A stretch of 64,000 nt of DNA, from assembly GCA_028583605.1 (NCBI GenBank), contig CM053332.1, positions 248,001-312,000 on the forward strand, read 5' to 3'. Numbering within the stretch: the first letter of the stretch is position 1; each line of letters begins with the position of its first letter. The notes beneath the pieces are model-generated. The model had not been told where the DNA came from, searched no databases, and saw nothing but the letters and a program-made list of their open reading frames with translations. The DNA is from Dastarcus helophoroides (lineage: Eukaryota; Arthropoda; Insecta; Coleoptera; Bothrideridae). Below, piece after piece: positions 1-12,463 of the stretch. The position numbers and the translations under genes are program-made.

Positions 1-389
1 TCGCGCCGACAGCTTTCTCATGCCCAAAATTTCATGCAGCGGTCTTTTGAGATGCCTATTGTCTCAGCTATCTTGCGTACCTTCAATCGGCGGTCTGCCA
101 ATACGAGATCGTGAATTTTTGTCACGTTATCCTCCGTAATAGCCGTTTTTGAGGCACCTGGGCGCGGCTCATCAAAAACCGACGTGCGACCACGCTAAAA
201 CTTGTTAAACCAATTTTTGACGGTCGCCATCGAAGGAGAAGAGTCACCGTACACAGCATCCAAGCGCTCTTTGATTTCGCTGCGCGATTTCCCTTTCAAA
301 AACAAGAATCGAATCACCGACCGGTATTGCTCATTTTCCATTTTTCTAAAATACGCGGTCACGTCCGCTTCCACAAACGGTGAAAACAA
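1..389 (-). pseudogene. Mariner-family transposase, N-terminal part, broken and cut by window edge
   Basis: Reading on the minus strand from about 389, the translation gives the mariner/Tc1 N-terminal helix-turn-helix region with the motifs KGKSRSEIKERL and MATVKNWFNKF. An in-frame TAG follows near position 195, and the same frame then continues with RGRTSVFDEPRPGA, TEDNVTKIHDLV and RKIAETIGISKD, the linker and second HTH typical of SETMAR-like mariner transposases. Beyond that a frameshift is needed to recover a HEILGMRKLSAR-like segment at the left edge. The DDD catalytic domain lies outside the window. One stop plus one frameshift mean it cannot encode an active enzyme as written. Family assignment is firm; completeness beyond base 1 is unknown. 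Confidence 0.85.
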
Positions 390-429
390 AACTACGAGTC
401 CGATTCGGCTGAAATTTCGACAGTAGCCG

Positions 430-960
430 TCTACGAGAATGTACTACACGATAGTAAATTTCTCTTGCGATAGTGGCGCCATCGGGCGGTGAGGCTAAGT
501 ACTTATCAGACAGCTCGTAAACCTATATTACGAAATAAGTAAACATAGTTTTTAAAGCTAAATAATTGTTTTAACCGAAAACCGTTCATCAGACGAAAAA
601 AATTCAAGGGAGCATTTTTACCAAAAAATTAGGGTCATTTATGAAATTGGTACTTAATTTGTAAAAAAGCAGTGGCGTACCATTTTTTTGTTAAGAATAC
701 TCAAAGACCTTTTGGCATGAAGGACACTGATGGAAGAAAAGCAAATATTTTTCTTGCAACAAAGCGTGTTTATGCCTAGTTACTATCTACAAAAATTGAA
801 AAAAATAGAATTTAAGGAAAACCTAAATGTTTTCTTAATTGTCAAGGCCCTATAATTTAAAAATAAAGCGGTTCTGAACCTATATTGATATAAAGCTTTT
901 TGCTTAAAATCGTTTGAGGATTATGCTCCTTAAGTATGCTCCTTATTTTGAAACACCTGG
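430..960. other. AT-rich flank of the mariner relic, no gene seen
   Basis: The first 100 bases would hold the 5' leader and terminal repeat of the mariner copy, but no clean terminal inverted repeat could be paired because the other end is outside the window. The remainder is unstructured AT-rich sequence with no coding signal. Confidence 0.5.
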
Positions 961-1023
<63 letters not shown>

Positions 1024-1065
1024 TTTATTATTTTTATTATTATTATTTTTATTATTTTTTTATTA

Positions 1066-1125
<60 letters not shown>
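961..1125. repeat. (TTA)n trinucleotide microsatellite
   Basis: About 165 bases of TTA repeats, interrupted mid-way by several TTTTTA units. The two flanks are purer than the middle. It produces artefactual poly-Leu, poly-Tyr, poly-Asn and poly-Ile open frames, which are not genes. Confidence 0.97.
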
Positions 1126-1126
<1 letters not shown>

Positions 1127-1709
1127 AGATCACAATTTTTTAATAGGTAAACTTTTTTACGTATGTTATTAGCTAAACATTCCTTATTTTATTTAATTTC
1201 ACTCACTGTTACTGTATTCCGAGGTCAAAACCCAGAGACACTTCACTATCTAGAGATTTTTATAAAAATGAACATTTCGGAAATAATCTAAATTTCTATA
1301 AAACTTCCCCAAAAATTTAAATAAAATTAAACAAATTTCGAGTTTGTACAGAAATTTCAATTTTTTCCTGGAAATCTGAAGGTTTTTCACATTTTTAATG
1401 TTTTACATAACATTAGTATAACCTGTTTTTTTCAATTTATTTAACATTTCTTCGGCCCAGTTTGGAAATATTTAAATTTTTATGGTTTGTTGACAATTTT
1501 ATAAACAGTTTTTGAAATGCGACTACGTGATATTTAAATTTATTGAAAACGTCACTTCATGACAGTTTACAAATTAAAAGGTTAGTTTATTTTACATAGA
1601 ATAGGAATAATGAAAAATAGTAGACCAAAAATTAGATATGGAAAAAATAAAAATTTTGTTTTTTTGATAAATTAGGAAAATATAAAAAAATACATAAAAG
1701 AGGTTGTAG
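1126..1709. other. AT-rich non-coding sequence
   Basis: No open frame with protein-like composition, no paired terminal repeats and no RNA gene were recognised here. Confidence 0.5.
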
Positions 1710-1754
1710 CACTGGACATCGATGTTTCGCTCTCATTTGAGCTCGTCAGCAGTG
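1710..1754 (-). ncRNA. Hammerhead ribozyme motif (type I), retroelement-derived
   Basis: On the minus strand the conserved core is intact: CTGACGA, a stem II of GCTC/GAGC with a six-base loop, GAAA, then a palindromic stem III (ACATCGATGT) followed by the cleavage-site C. Stem I closes perfectly as CACTG pairing with CAGTG. All core nucleotides of the CUGANGA/GAAA/NUH consensus are present, so self-cleavage is predicted. Such ribozymes are known in Penelope-like elements and retrozymes. No flanking element body was recognised, so this may be a fragment. The family role is established knowledge; activity here is inference. Confidence 0.82.
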
Positions 1755-2764
1755 GAAAGGGAACAATGGGGAAGAAATACTTAAAAATAATTTTTTTTTA
1801 AATATAAAAAAGAAAAATAAAGAAAGTTTAACATGAATAGACGTTTCATCATTGATTTACTGTGTTAAAAATTTACTGTGTTAAAAATTTAAATATTTGA
1901 AGCCCAATCCACAAGAAACAACTACTCCGAGGGCTAATACCCCTTTCGGCATTGAACTACATTGGTCTACCATGAAGAATTAGTATAACCTTTAAAATCA
2001 ATTTTTCCATAGTAGTAAAAAATCGAAATATCGAGAACATCGATATTCTCGAAGTTAAAATCAAAATTTGGAAAGACGCTGAAAATTACTAAAATAAAAT
2101 CAAAAATTCGGGATCAATTCAGAATTCTTTTGAAATAACTTTGAAAATTACAAGCACCAGACTTAAAACTATAAAAAAAAAATTGAAAATTAGAAAAAAC
2201 GACTGAAAGTTATAGATAATATTGTTTTAAATTTGTATTTCTTTTTCTGAAATGTCTGATTCTTTTTTTTTAATTTGAATATTCACTGAAAATTTTGTTC
2301 GTTGCCCAAAATTTCAACTTTAAAAATTTAAACTCAAGCTTTCGTGACTGTGTTCCTGAAATAATGTTTAGTATAGTCATAATTATGTGAAAAAAAGTGG
2401 AAATTGCCACAGAAAACTTGAAATTTCGAAATTAAAATCGAAATATATAGGGAAAAAATCCGAAATTTATGGAACAAAATGGAAATGTCAAGAAAAATTA
2501 GATTTTTTTTATTTTCGGAAAACGAGACGATATAGTTTAAAGTTAAACGTCTAAATAAAAACTGGTTTTTGTTTTCCCAAAATTGGATGTTTTTTAAAAC
2601 AACTATTTTCTAAAAAATTTTTCTTTCCTCTCGAAAAATAACGAAATAGATTGTTAAGTGATTTTTTTTTATAAATTTCCTCGAGATGTTTAGATTTTCT
2701 TAAGGTGTGGACTGTAAGCTCGAATTAACAAAAACTTTTATATTAAAAATAATTGTTCTAGACC
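1755..2764. other. AT-rich non-coding sequence
   Basis: Contains a tiny tandem duplication near 1859-1890 (TTACTGTGTTAAAAAT twice) and otherwise only degenerate A/T-rich sequence. No gene signal. Confidence 0.5.
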
Positions 2765-2830
2765 AGTGCTTGCCAATCTTCTTTCAAGCCCCTCGCCTCC
2801 ATCCCCGAGTATAAGAAATATATTTATGTC
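2765..2830. mobile_element. Possible hAT-like terminal fragment
   Basis: A short C-rich island opens with CAGTGCTTGCCAATC, which resembles the start of hAT terminal repeats. No matching second end or 8 bp target duplication was found, so it may be a truncated remnant. Confidence 0.25.
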
Positions 2831-2839
2831 CCCCTGCAA

Positions 2840-4072
2840 GTGTTTTCAATAAAAGCCAAAAATTCGATTCAAAATCGACAGTTAGAAAGAGTCAAAGTTT
2901 TCAAAAAACATAGAAAACTTGGCAGTCGAAATTTTGCAAAACAGCCGAAATTTTTAATTCGAAAATTTGAAAAACCAGACGAAATGTTCACAAAATTTCA
3001 AATTTTTAGAAAAGTTGACATTTTAAAGAATCGAAATGTTCAAAAAAAGTTAACATTTTGAATCAAATCAAAAATTTTCAAAAATGTCATTTTAAATAAT
3101 ATTCTCTGTATATTCTTTGTGAAGTAAGAGAAGGTTACGGAAAATCTAGAATTGGAAAAGGAGTAACTGGCAAACAAAAAGCCAACAAAACATGAATGGA
3201 AATTTTTAAAATTGTCCATGTTTTTAAAAATGTCTAAATTTTCAAAAAAAATCACATATTTAAACAATAAAACCAAAATTTTTAAAAAATATTTGGTTTT
3301 GAAAAATATCTATATCTAATTTTTAAAAAGCCTAAATATTGAAAAGTAGTCAGAAATTTCAAAAAATAGGTGAAATTTTGAAAAAAATTCAAAACCTTCC
3401 AAAAAATTCAAAAACTTAAAAAAGACAATTATTTAAGAAATTTCAATCTTTTTAAAAAAGAAATATTGCCAAAAATTTAAAAATTTTCAAAAATTTCGAA
3501 TATTTCGAAAAATTTTCAATACTTTGAAAAATAGATGAAATTTTGAAAAAAAGAGAAATTTTCGGAAAGGGCTGCGAATTAAAATAAGAAATTTTAATGT
3601 CAAACTTAAAAAATGTCGAAATTTTCATAAAGTTGAAATTTTCATAAAGTTAAAATTTTCAAAATAATTCTGAATTTCCAAAAGTCGAAATTTTGAAAAA
3701 AGAAATCGTACAATTTAAAAAATCGAAATAATGATAAGATGATTAAAAAACTCCACTAAAGTAGAAATTTCCAAAAAAAATCACAAATCTCAAAATTAGT
3801 TTAAAAATTTTCGAAAAAAAGTTAAAATTTGGTAAAATTTTTTAAAGTTTAATTTTTTAAAAATATCTCATATTAAAAAAAAGTTGAAATATTGAAAATT
3901 ATTCAGAAATTGCAAAAAAAAAGGTGAAATTTTGAAAAGGAATTCAAATATTTCCAAGAAAATCAAAACTTTAAGAAACACGTCAGAATTCTCAAAAAAT
4001 TCAAAATTTTTAAAAACAAAATTTTCTAAATAATTTGATAATTTCGAAAAATTTTCAAAATTTTGAAAAATA
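2840..4072. repeat. Strand-polarised AT-rich degenerate repeat block (A-rich on +)
   Basis: Degenerate repeats of a unit like GAAATTTTCAAAAAAGTC, with A runs on the plus strand and short TCGAAA or CAAAATTT islands at irregular 12-25 base spacing. No exact period. The same texture recurs across the window, mostly within introns and intergenic DNA. Apparent open frames here are compositional. Confidence 0.6.
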
Positions 4073-5330
4073 CAGGCTGGAGAAGGGTGGATTATTTGAA
4101 TAAAAATAATGTGATTTGGCTACATATACCTTATACCAAAAGTTGAACAGAGAAACAGGGTGTCAAAGTTGAAAAAAAAAATCGATTTGTTCATATAATT
4201 ATGAAATCAATTGTAATAGAGGCACGAAATTTGGCACAGGGGGGTTTCTTAAGTCGACAAACTCTAATTTGCCAACATATTACCAATAGCTGATAGGGGG
4301 CGCTACCTGCGCTATTCTGCATAATTCTAAATCTTCATAACTTTTTTGTTCACCTGCGTATATTAATTTTACATGAGTTATTTTATTTCTCCATATTTTT
4401 TACGTAAAAAAGGGATACTTTCTAAAAGTTGATACGAGCAACCGTTTCCAAGATATTTGCCTTTAAAGCTTGAAACTAATTTATGTCAAGTATTACTTTG
4501 CTGATAATATTATTACCTAAATTTTGAAAATCTTAATAAAGAAAATCCAAAAAATTAAGACGTAATTTATTTTCTAACATAGAGATGTGAGATATGATCT
4601 CCGAGTTCGCACAAGAAAATTTTAATAGTCTGCTTGGTCAAAGCTGATATTTGGAGATGAATTTCAATAAAAGACGGCCAGATTTTTAATTGTTTACAAT
4701 CCTTTTACACGAAAAAAGTCATTTTCCACATACTTATTTTTGAAAATAAATTTTGTATTGGTATTTTATTTAAATTTGTTTTAGAAATTTAAAAAATATG
4801 TGTAATAATAATGTCAGTAGAGTAATATTTGATATAAACTATTTTAGAATCAGTTTTATTACTTTTATTTTGAAATCTACTGCGAAGAATTCACTTTGCA
4901 TAACTTGAAATAAACGTACGGCAAACTTTGAAGGCAAATATCTTGAAAACGGTTGCTTCCATCAACATTCAGAAAGTGTACCTTTTTTACGTAAAAAATG
5001 TAGGTAAATAAAAGAGTATATTCAAAATAAGTGTACATGGAGGCTCAAAAAAGTTATGATGCTTTAGAATAATACAGGGCAGCGCAGGTGGCGCCCCCTA
5101 TGAGTTACTGGCAATCTGTTAGCAAATTAAAATTTCTCAACCAAAGAAACCCCCCTATGCCAAATTTCTTGTCTATAGTGAAATGTGTTTATGAGTTATG
5201 CGAAAAAAAACACAATTTTTTTTTCAACTTTGACACCCTGTATCTGTTAATATCAACTTTTGGTATAAGGTAAATGTGGCTAAATTACCTTATTTTTATA
5301 CTAAAAATCTACTCTTGCTCTATGTACGCT
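4073..5330. mobile_element. Palindromic CAGGGT-type DNA transposon, older copy
   Basis: Two long arms are inverted relative to each other (about 4085-4480 against 4930-5320), sharing the TACCAAAAGTTGA, CAGGGTGTCAAAGTTGA and GGGGGCGCTACCTGCGCT blocks. It is the diverged relative of the complete copy at 54657-56040. Its outermost ends are degraded, so no target duplication can be read. There is no coding capacity; it is a non-autonomous foldback element. Confidence 0.75.
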
Positions 5331-5530
5331 TCCCCAAAAATTACAACCTATCCTTGTTTAAGAAGGCGGTTCATCGTCATCTATCTTTGTTTCCGCATCC
5401 TACTCGCAGTGCTTTGAAAGCATAATGGGGTTACCCTTTGCGAGTGGATTAAATTTAAAAAAAAAAATTTTTAACCCTTGTCCGGGCAAGGGGGGTCTGA
5501 CAAGCCCGACCCTTTATTTGAATGTTAATA
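5331..5530. other. GC-richer island of unknown origin
   Basis: A short segment of higher GC abuts the damaged right end of the palindromic element. One plus-strand frame contains FKKAVHRHLSLFPHPTRSAL, which loosely recalls the C-terminus of non-LTR reverse transcriptase ORFs, followed by stops. Too short to assign. Confidence 0.25.
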
Positions 5531-7511
5531 TTTACGTAAATATTTTTTTTAGATATTTGGGTTTTCTAATATTCTTCCAAAATTTTATTTACTATTGCTT
5601 TTATGAGTTTCTACTTAATCGCCAGATTAGCATTTGTATTTATTTATCCATTATTATTATATAAAGTCGAAATGTTGAAATAAATTTATTTAAAAAAGAA
5701 TAATATATAATAAAAAAGATCGAACTTTTGGAAAAATTCAACCTTTCAAAAAAAAGTTCAAAATGTATTCGAATACACATCGGGCCCCCCTAATGTATAC
5801 AAGTTTGCAGACAACTTACACTGCATACAAAATTTCGAATGTTTTCTCAACATTCAAATCTTTATATTCTCCGATAGATACATTTTATTTAAAGTAATCC
5901 ATATGACAGTTCTTTTATTTATTTCTCTTTAAGCCACACAGGAAGCTTGTCCCATTGGTTGGGAAGCGATATTCTAGGCAAGATGTGCAAGAAAGGATGC
6001 AAGATGACTTTAATATCAATAAAAACACCGACATAAATATTGACACCAGACAAATATTGCTAATAACGAGCATTTTTTTTATCGACAATACCGATTATTT
6101 TGGGAATTAACTTTCGATCTGGGGATTTTCGCATTTTCTCCACCAAGAAAAAAAAAATGGGAGAGCCCTCAGTTTTCCTATTTCGGTCAAACAATCTTTC
6201 AATCTTTGAAGACCAAAAAAAAATGCTGAATTATTTACATCATTGAAGTTCCATCATATTAGCAGCATATCGATAATATCGTATCGTATGGTGTCAACAA
6301 TGTTATAATATCGATATAAATATCGACATTTTCCCTTCCACCTTATCTGTTGTTCAATTATCGACGTCTTTTCAAAACTTCGAGTAATACATAATATCGA
6401 AATTTCTTTTTTTTTTTTTTCAAAAATCTCATAACACTTTAAACAAGAACCTGATTTATAAAATGAAGACTTTTCTAAAAATTTTCAATTTTTTCTCTTT
6501 AAACTTGACAGTCCCAATGTAAATTTAAAACTTTTACTATGTTCACTAAAATTTCAACTTGAAACCTAAATTGTGTGTTCTAAATTTTGGGTTTTCCGTT
6601 ACTCAAAATGTTAAGCCATTCAATTTCATTTCTTGTATTATTCCGTATTCATTAATATTTCCTTTTCAAATTGACTGAACTAGTCATGTGAGCTTTTCAG
6701 ATCTGCCAAAGCAAGTAACAGCGTAAGTGACTCCGTGTGGTATATTCAGGTCAATTAAATAAAAAACACATCAGTGATGCCAAACAACTGAAAAAGCATT
6801 GTCGTGTAATTTGGAAAAGAACGTGCCTACTCACGCCGGATAACTCCCAATATTCCTAGACCGAATTGATAACATCCTGAAAACTAAAACCTAATAATAA
6901 TATATCAGAGGCTTAATAACTGTCAATTTAAAACATCTTGCAGATTAAGTATTGACTTACACGCGACATTTGAACGCTAAACTCAAAATTTCGAGAAACA
7001 TTCTTTTAGAAATTCCAGTTTTTTCATACATTTCGATAAAAAATTCAAAATTTCAACTTTAACCTGAATTTTTTAACTTTCAAGGTAAAAAAAATTTCGA
7101 TTTCAATTTTAAAATCTCAGAAACAATTTTTTTAAGAAGTTTTTCTTTGATTTTTCCTAGAATTTAATTCCAAATTTTCGAATTTAAGAAAATAATTAAA
7201 TATTCCAAATTAAAATTGAAAATTCTGAGAACAATTGACATATCAAAAAAAAAAATAGAAATGTTGAAATTCTCGATTGTTACAGAAAAATTTGAAGAAA
7301 CATTTAGCTTGCAAGATTTCTACTTATATTCCAAATTTTAACTTTAAATAAAATGTCAAGGAGATTTTTTCTAAAAACTCGGAAATTTATACAGTTCGAC
7401 ATTAAATTCGAATTTTTGACTTCACCTGGACAATAATTTTAAAGGTAAAGTTTTGATTTTAAATTAAAAACTTCGAGAACACTTTTTTTTTAATTCCCAT
7501 AATGTTTCTTC
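5531..7511. other. AT-rich intronic or intergenic sequence
   Basis: Lies within the inferred Syntaxin-1A intron. Contains several ATCGATA/TATCGAT-rich patches near 6040-6320 and polarised AT-rich sequence after 6950. No exon of Syntaxin-1A was found here. Confidence 0.45.
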
Positions 7512-10117
7512 CAGGGCTTCGACTGAACTGAATCAAAAATCGAAAAAAACCGTTATTTTCGCCGGAACGAAAACCGGAACGAAAATCGAAACCGAAAAGA
7601 AAAATCGGTTTATTTCGGTTTGTCGAATTTATATATTTACAATAGTTATTACTTTATACTTAAGATTGGAATTTTTTTTTAAATCTCAATTTTTTTTTTC
7701 AAAATTTTGCACAATTCCATGCAACTTTCATCTCATCTTCATCTCTCATTTCTGATTGGATTAGATTGGAAACACACAATTTCCAGTTTCAACCCAAATT
7801 AAAATTTTAAGTTTTAACTTGAATCTTTTTTCAACTTTTTCTTGAAATTTGGGCGAAATATTTTTTCTTCTCCTAAAATCTCGAGTTTAAAATAAAAAAA
7901 TGTCCTCAGTTGTATCTTTCGAATAAAGCAATAGCGTGCTTTTCATTCAAACTAAACTCGGAAACTCGGTTTTCCTTGCAATTTTTTTTTGCAAATTCGA
8001 GTTTTTTTTTATTTTTTAAAAAATTCCAAATTTACTTCTTTCTTCAAATTTTAATTTTCTTTTCCTAATTTAATATCTCTATTTTTTAAAGTTATTAATC
8101 AAATTTTCGATTTTTCGTGATTTATTTTCCTTCCAACTCCACTTTGATTTTAGTATTCTAATTTTTTTTCAAAATCTTAAATGTAAATTTCTGCTACTGA
8201 CTTCCTAAATCTTCCAAAAATTCCAAAATATGATTTTTTCTCAAAAATTTAGCTAAAATCTCGCAGTTTCAAATTTAACCTAGAAATTTTTAAATTTCAA
8301 GTCAAAATTTCAGCAAAAAATCGTAAAATGGTGACATGTTAGAAAATGCATAATTTAAACTTGTTATGATTTTGTTTCCGTTAAAATAGTAATTTTTATT
8401 CTGAAACCTTTGATTTTTTTCTCAAGATTTCGACTTTAGCCTCAAAACTGCGATATGTTTAGAATTTAAAAGTCAAAATTGTGTGTTCGGCCCTTTGCTC
8501 CTTCAACTTTTGTGTCAAAAATCCGTTCTAAAAATGTTAAATTTAATAACAAACTGTTTAGCTTCAGCTGAAATTATTTCTAAATTTCATTTTTAAAACT
8601 GAAATTCGCGTGTATTTTTTTTTCAGAAAATTTGTCGTTGATCTGAAAATTTCAATTTTTTCACAGAAAATTTAAGTTTAGAAATAATTGAAATTGAATT
8701 GAAATTTTTGTGGAAGTTTTAGCTTTTATTCTTAAAATTTACATTTCCATTAAAAATTTCAAATTTTTGCTTCAAATGTTAGCAGAGGTTAGATTTCAAA
8801 CGCAAAAGTGCTAATTTGAATTTAAAAATTTCATGTTACTTTTTATTTTGAACATTAATTCAAAATTCTGAAAGAATATCCAAGTTTCAAGAAAAAAGAC
8901 AACATTTTCGAAAAAGTCAACATAAATTTATGACAAACAATTTTTCAAAATTAATCCCAAAATGTCGAGCCCTGAAAGTTTTGAGCTTTAGAGCTAAAAG
9001 TCGAATATTCGAAAATTCCAGACTTAAACTTATATTTATCAATTTTTTATAGTCCAAGTCTCAACTAATAATTTCGAGAAAAATGTCTATAATTAAAGAA
9101 TAAAAATCAACATGATGAAAAGGGTTAGGAGGTTGCTAAAGAAAGACTGAATTTTGTTTAAAGTCGAAATTAAAAAAAAAATGATAATAAAAAGTACATA
9201 CAAGTTTAAATTTAAAACTTCAAATGAAAAAAGTTAAAATATCGAAAAAAGGTAAATACTTATTTAAACAAAACTTTGTGAACAATTTTACTTTTTTTTA
9301 GAAATTTTGAAGTTTTCAGCAACATTTCCAGAAAAAAAATCGTTCTTCTAAATTACGGTAGAAATTTTAAAAACTCGTTTTTTTAGAAAATTTAAATTTC
9401 TCTTTTTGAAATTGTGACTATCCTGCAAAATCTTAATCCAAAACTTTTTATTTTATAATTTTTGGTCTTTTTTATTTTCATTTATTTTTTTTAATTTGAT
9501 CTTTTTAATCGACAATTCTAGAAAACAAAGTCGAAACAGTAAAAATAAGTTTTATTGGAAAAGCGAGTCAAAGTCAAAAGTTCCATAGAGAACGAAAATT
9601 ATGAAAGAAAAAAGTCTCTCAGATTTTCGATTTTGATCGCCAAAGTTGTTATATTCTAAGAGTTTTCAACTCTAGGATATATAATTTAAGATTTTTATGA
9701 AAATTCCGAGTTTAGATTTAACATATCTAAACCCAAAATTCCGTTTTAGTTTTTTATAAAGTCAAGGTTTTTCTTGAAATTTAAACTGAGATTGAACTTA
9801 AAATTCAGTTTGAGCATGAAATTTTTAAAATTGAAAAATATAAAATATTTTCCTCAATTTTAGGCAAGGGCATAGTTACGTTTTGTAAAATTAAAGAAAA
9901 AAAGACATCACATTTTCTAAATTATGTTCAAAAACCAATTTATAATACGAAACTTTTAAAAATCAAAAAATTAGTCACCCACAGCTGAATCGAAAACCGA
10001 AAACCGGAAAAAACCGTTACTTTTGTCGGAACGAAAACCGAAACTACACCGATATAATTGTTTTACCAGGACGAAAACCGTAAACCGAAACAAAAAAAAT
10101 AGCGGTTCGAAGCCTTG
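7512..10117. mobile_element. Candidate hAT-like element bounded by CAGGGCTTCGA inverted ends
   Basis: The left boundary reads CAGGGCTTCGAC followed by ACCGTTATTTTCG and repeated CGAAAACCG motifs. The right boundary, reverse complemented, reads CAAGGCTTCGAACCG followed by CGGTTT motifs. Both ends are thus in inverted orientation and rich in GAAAACCG. The 2.6 kb between them is non-coding AT-rich filler. The flanking 8 bases do not match, so the two ends may instead be separate remnants. Confidence 0.4.
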
Positions 10118-11940
10118 GTTAAAATCAATTTTTTCCAGAATTAATAATTGCTACTTCAGATTTTGTATTGCTTAAAAGAAACTCGAACAACTTCTAAAAT
10201 ATTAAATGTTTTCAAAATTTTGACTTCTTTTCGAAATTAAATTGAATGTTTTGATTTTAAACTCTAATGTTTATTCTTTTGTCAAGGTGGTTAAGTTTCA
10301 AAAGTCAAAATGTTTAAAAAATCGAAATTTCAAAAAAAATGTCACTTTTGAACTTTTCAAAAAAAACAAAATTTTATGAAAGACAAAAGCTTGGAATTAG
10401 AAGCTTTCTGAAAAAGTACAAAATTTCCTAGTAAACTCGATATATATCATCAAAAAGTGAAAATTAAAAAGATACATTTTCAAAACAGTCAAAATTTTGA
10501 AGAACAGAACTTCAAAAAGGCTAAATTTAGGAAAAAGTAGGAATTGTAAGAAAAGGAGAAAGATTTCAAAAAAATTTCAAAGGTCGAAATTTTCAAAAAT
10601 TTATTTTTGGCAAAAGTCGATTTTGAAATAATCGAAATGTTTCAAAAAATTAGATACTTTCAAGAGTCGAAATTTTTAAAATAAGTCTAAATTTCTGAAA
10701 TCGAAATGAAATGAAAATTTTAAAAACAATTAAATTTCTTAAAAAAAGTTTTAAAAAGGATCAAAACATTAAGAAAAGTCAAAATCTTGGAAAAAAATTG
10801 GAGATTTTCAAGAAACTTTCACCGAAAATTTCAAATAAGGCAAAATAATAATGCAAATTGAAATTTCCAAAAACGTTCAGGTTTTGAAATAGAAGAGACA
10901 ATCAAAATGTTTTTTTAAGTCGAATTTTTAAGAAACTGTAAATTTTCCAAAAAAAATTAGAAATTTTCGAAAAAATCAAACTTTGTTAAAAAGCCAAAAC
11001 TTTGAAAAAGGTCGATTTTTGAAAAAAAGGTGGAAAACCTTTTTAAAGAATAACAATTTTGAAAATATCGAAATTAAAAAAAAATAAAAATGTTTAGAAA
11101 TCAAATGATTTAAAAAAAAATTATTTTTATCAAGAAAAGTCTAAATTTCGAGAGAAAAAATGATCCTCTGAAAAAATAAGCCCAAATTTTTTCAAACGTC
11201 AAAATTTTGGAAAAAGAAATTTTGGAAGTCGATATTTATATTTTATCCAAATTTTCAGAAAAGTGGAATTTTACAAAAAAAGCAAAGGTTTGAAAAAAAG
11301 TTAAAATTTTAGGAATCGATTTTTTTTAAAAAGTCGAAAAGTCTAAATTTTAAATGTTATAGCAAAATTTACGAAAAAAAAGGCAAAATGTTGATAAAAA
11401 CCCAAAATTCGGAAAAAGTTCCTTTAAGTCAAAATTTTGAAAAGAGTGGAAATTTTAGGATGTCCAACTTTTCAAAGTCGAATTTTCAAAAACTTGTTTA
11501 AAAATTAATTTTTTAAACTTGAACTTAAAATCGAAATATTTTAATAAGTTTAAATATTTAAAACGGATCGAAATGTTCAAAAGAAAATCGAAAGTAGGTA
11601 AAATATAAAAAAATCAAAGCTTTCAGAAAAGCCATTTAAAAAAAACACGCTGATTTATTTTTTAAAAAAAAAGTGAGAATTTTCAAACAAGCCAAAAATT
11701 TTGAGGGAAAGTGAGAATACTAAAAAAAAATCGAAATCTCCTTATCAGAAAATTTGAATTTCAAAATAGAACATGTTTGCTTTCAAGATCATTGATCTAG
11801 TATTTCGTTTAATGACAAATAAAGCTCGTCAGCTTCTAAGTAAATAGTATACGAAAATGACTAAAAAGTCACCTTCGCAAATTCGTCGAAACTATTTGTA
11901 AATAGTTAATATAATAGGAAAAAAATTTCGACATTTTAAG
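10118..11940. repeat. Strand-polarised AT-rich degenerate repeat block (A-rich on +)
   Basis: The same texture as 2840-4072: GAAATTTTCAAAAAAGTCGAAA-like units with A runs on the plus strand and no stable period. No coding signal. Confidence 0.6.
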
Positions 11941-12019
11941 AGTACAGAAGCTCGACATAGGATACCTTGTTTTTTTTTTTTCGAAAGAATTGTGCCCAAT
12001 CTAAAAGTATGGTGCCGCA

Positions 12020-12137
12020 TAGTGCCCTCCCTGTTACGAGAGGTTGGCCCCAACACTGAGTACAACAAATATTATTTTTATAGCTAGCGCTCGGTCTCCG
12101 ATTAAAGCGATGGGAATAAAAAGTTTGGGAACCGCTG
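12020..12137. mobile_element. Possible hAT end fragment
   Basis: The plus strand ends in GTTTGGGAACCGCTG at 12123-12137. Its reverse complement, CAGCGGTTCCCAAAC, is typical of hAT terminal repeats. A second similar end (GGTTGGCCCCAACACTG) lies just upstream in the same orientation, so the element is not intact. Confidence 0.35.
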
Positions 12138-12463
12138 AACTATATAACAAAAACCACATCTGGCAACGCTGCACACAGCTCGCAATTTTTGACAGATCAT
12201 CTGACATTAACCTAATCGAATATCTGGGGTAATAAAAATCTGGACTGGTTCAACTAATGTTTTGTTTAATTTGTTTGTTGTATACGCAATTAGGAAATAA
12301 TAAACAACAGATATGAAAATTATGAAGATACGGTAACAACCAACTAATCCACTTATTTTTATGACGTAATAAATATCGAAATATATCTGGATTTCTAATG
12401 AAAACAATCGCCAAACAATTACCACGAAAGTGTCAAATCTGACAGCTGATAAGACCGATTTAC

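Noticed and set aside
914..1172. Open frames rich in Leu, Tyr, Asn or Ile on both strands
   Set aside because: They are translations of the TTA microsatellite in different frames.
3040..3276. Open frames of 60-80 codons rich in Phe, Lys, Asn and Ile, and similar ones at 14788-16353, 25239-26431 and 29181-29848
   Set aside because: Composition follows the AT-rich polarised repeats; no domain, no codon bias, and both strands give similar frames.
5088..5273. 61-codon frame in the older palindromic element
   Set aside because: Its counterpart in the complete copy at 54657-56040 is not conserved as protein; it is a TIR-arm artefact.
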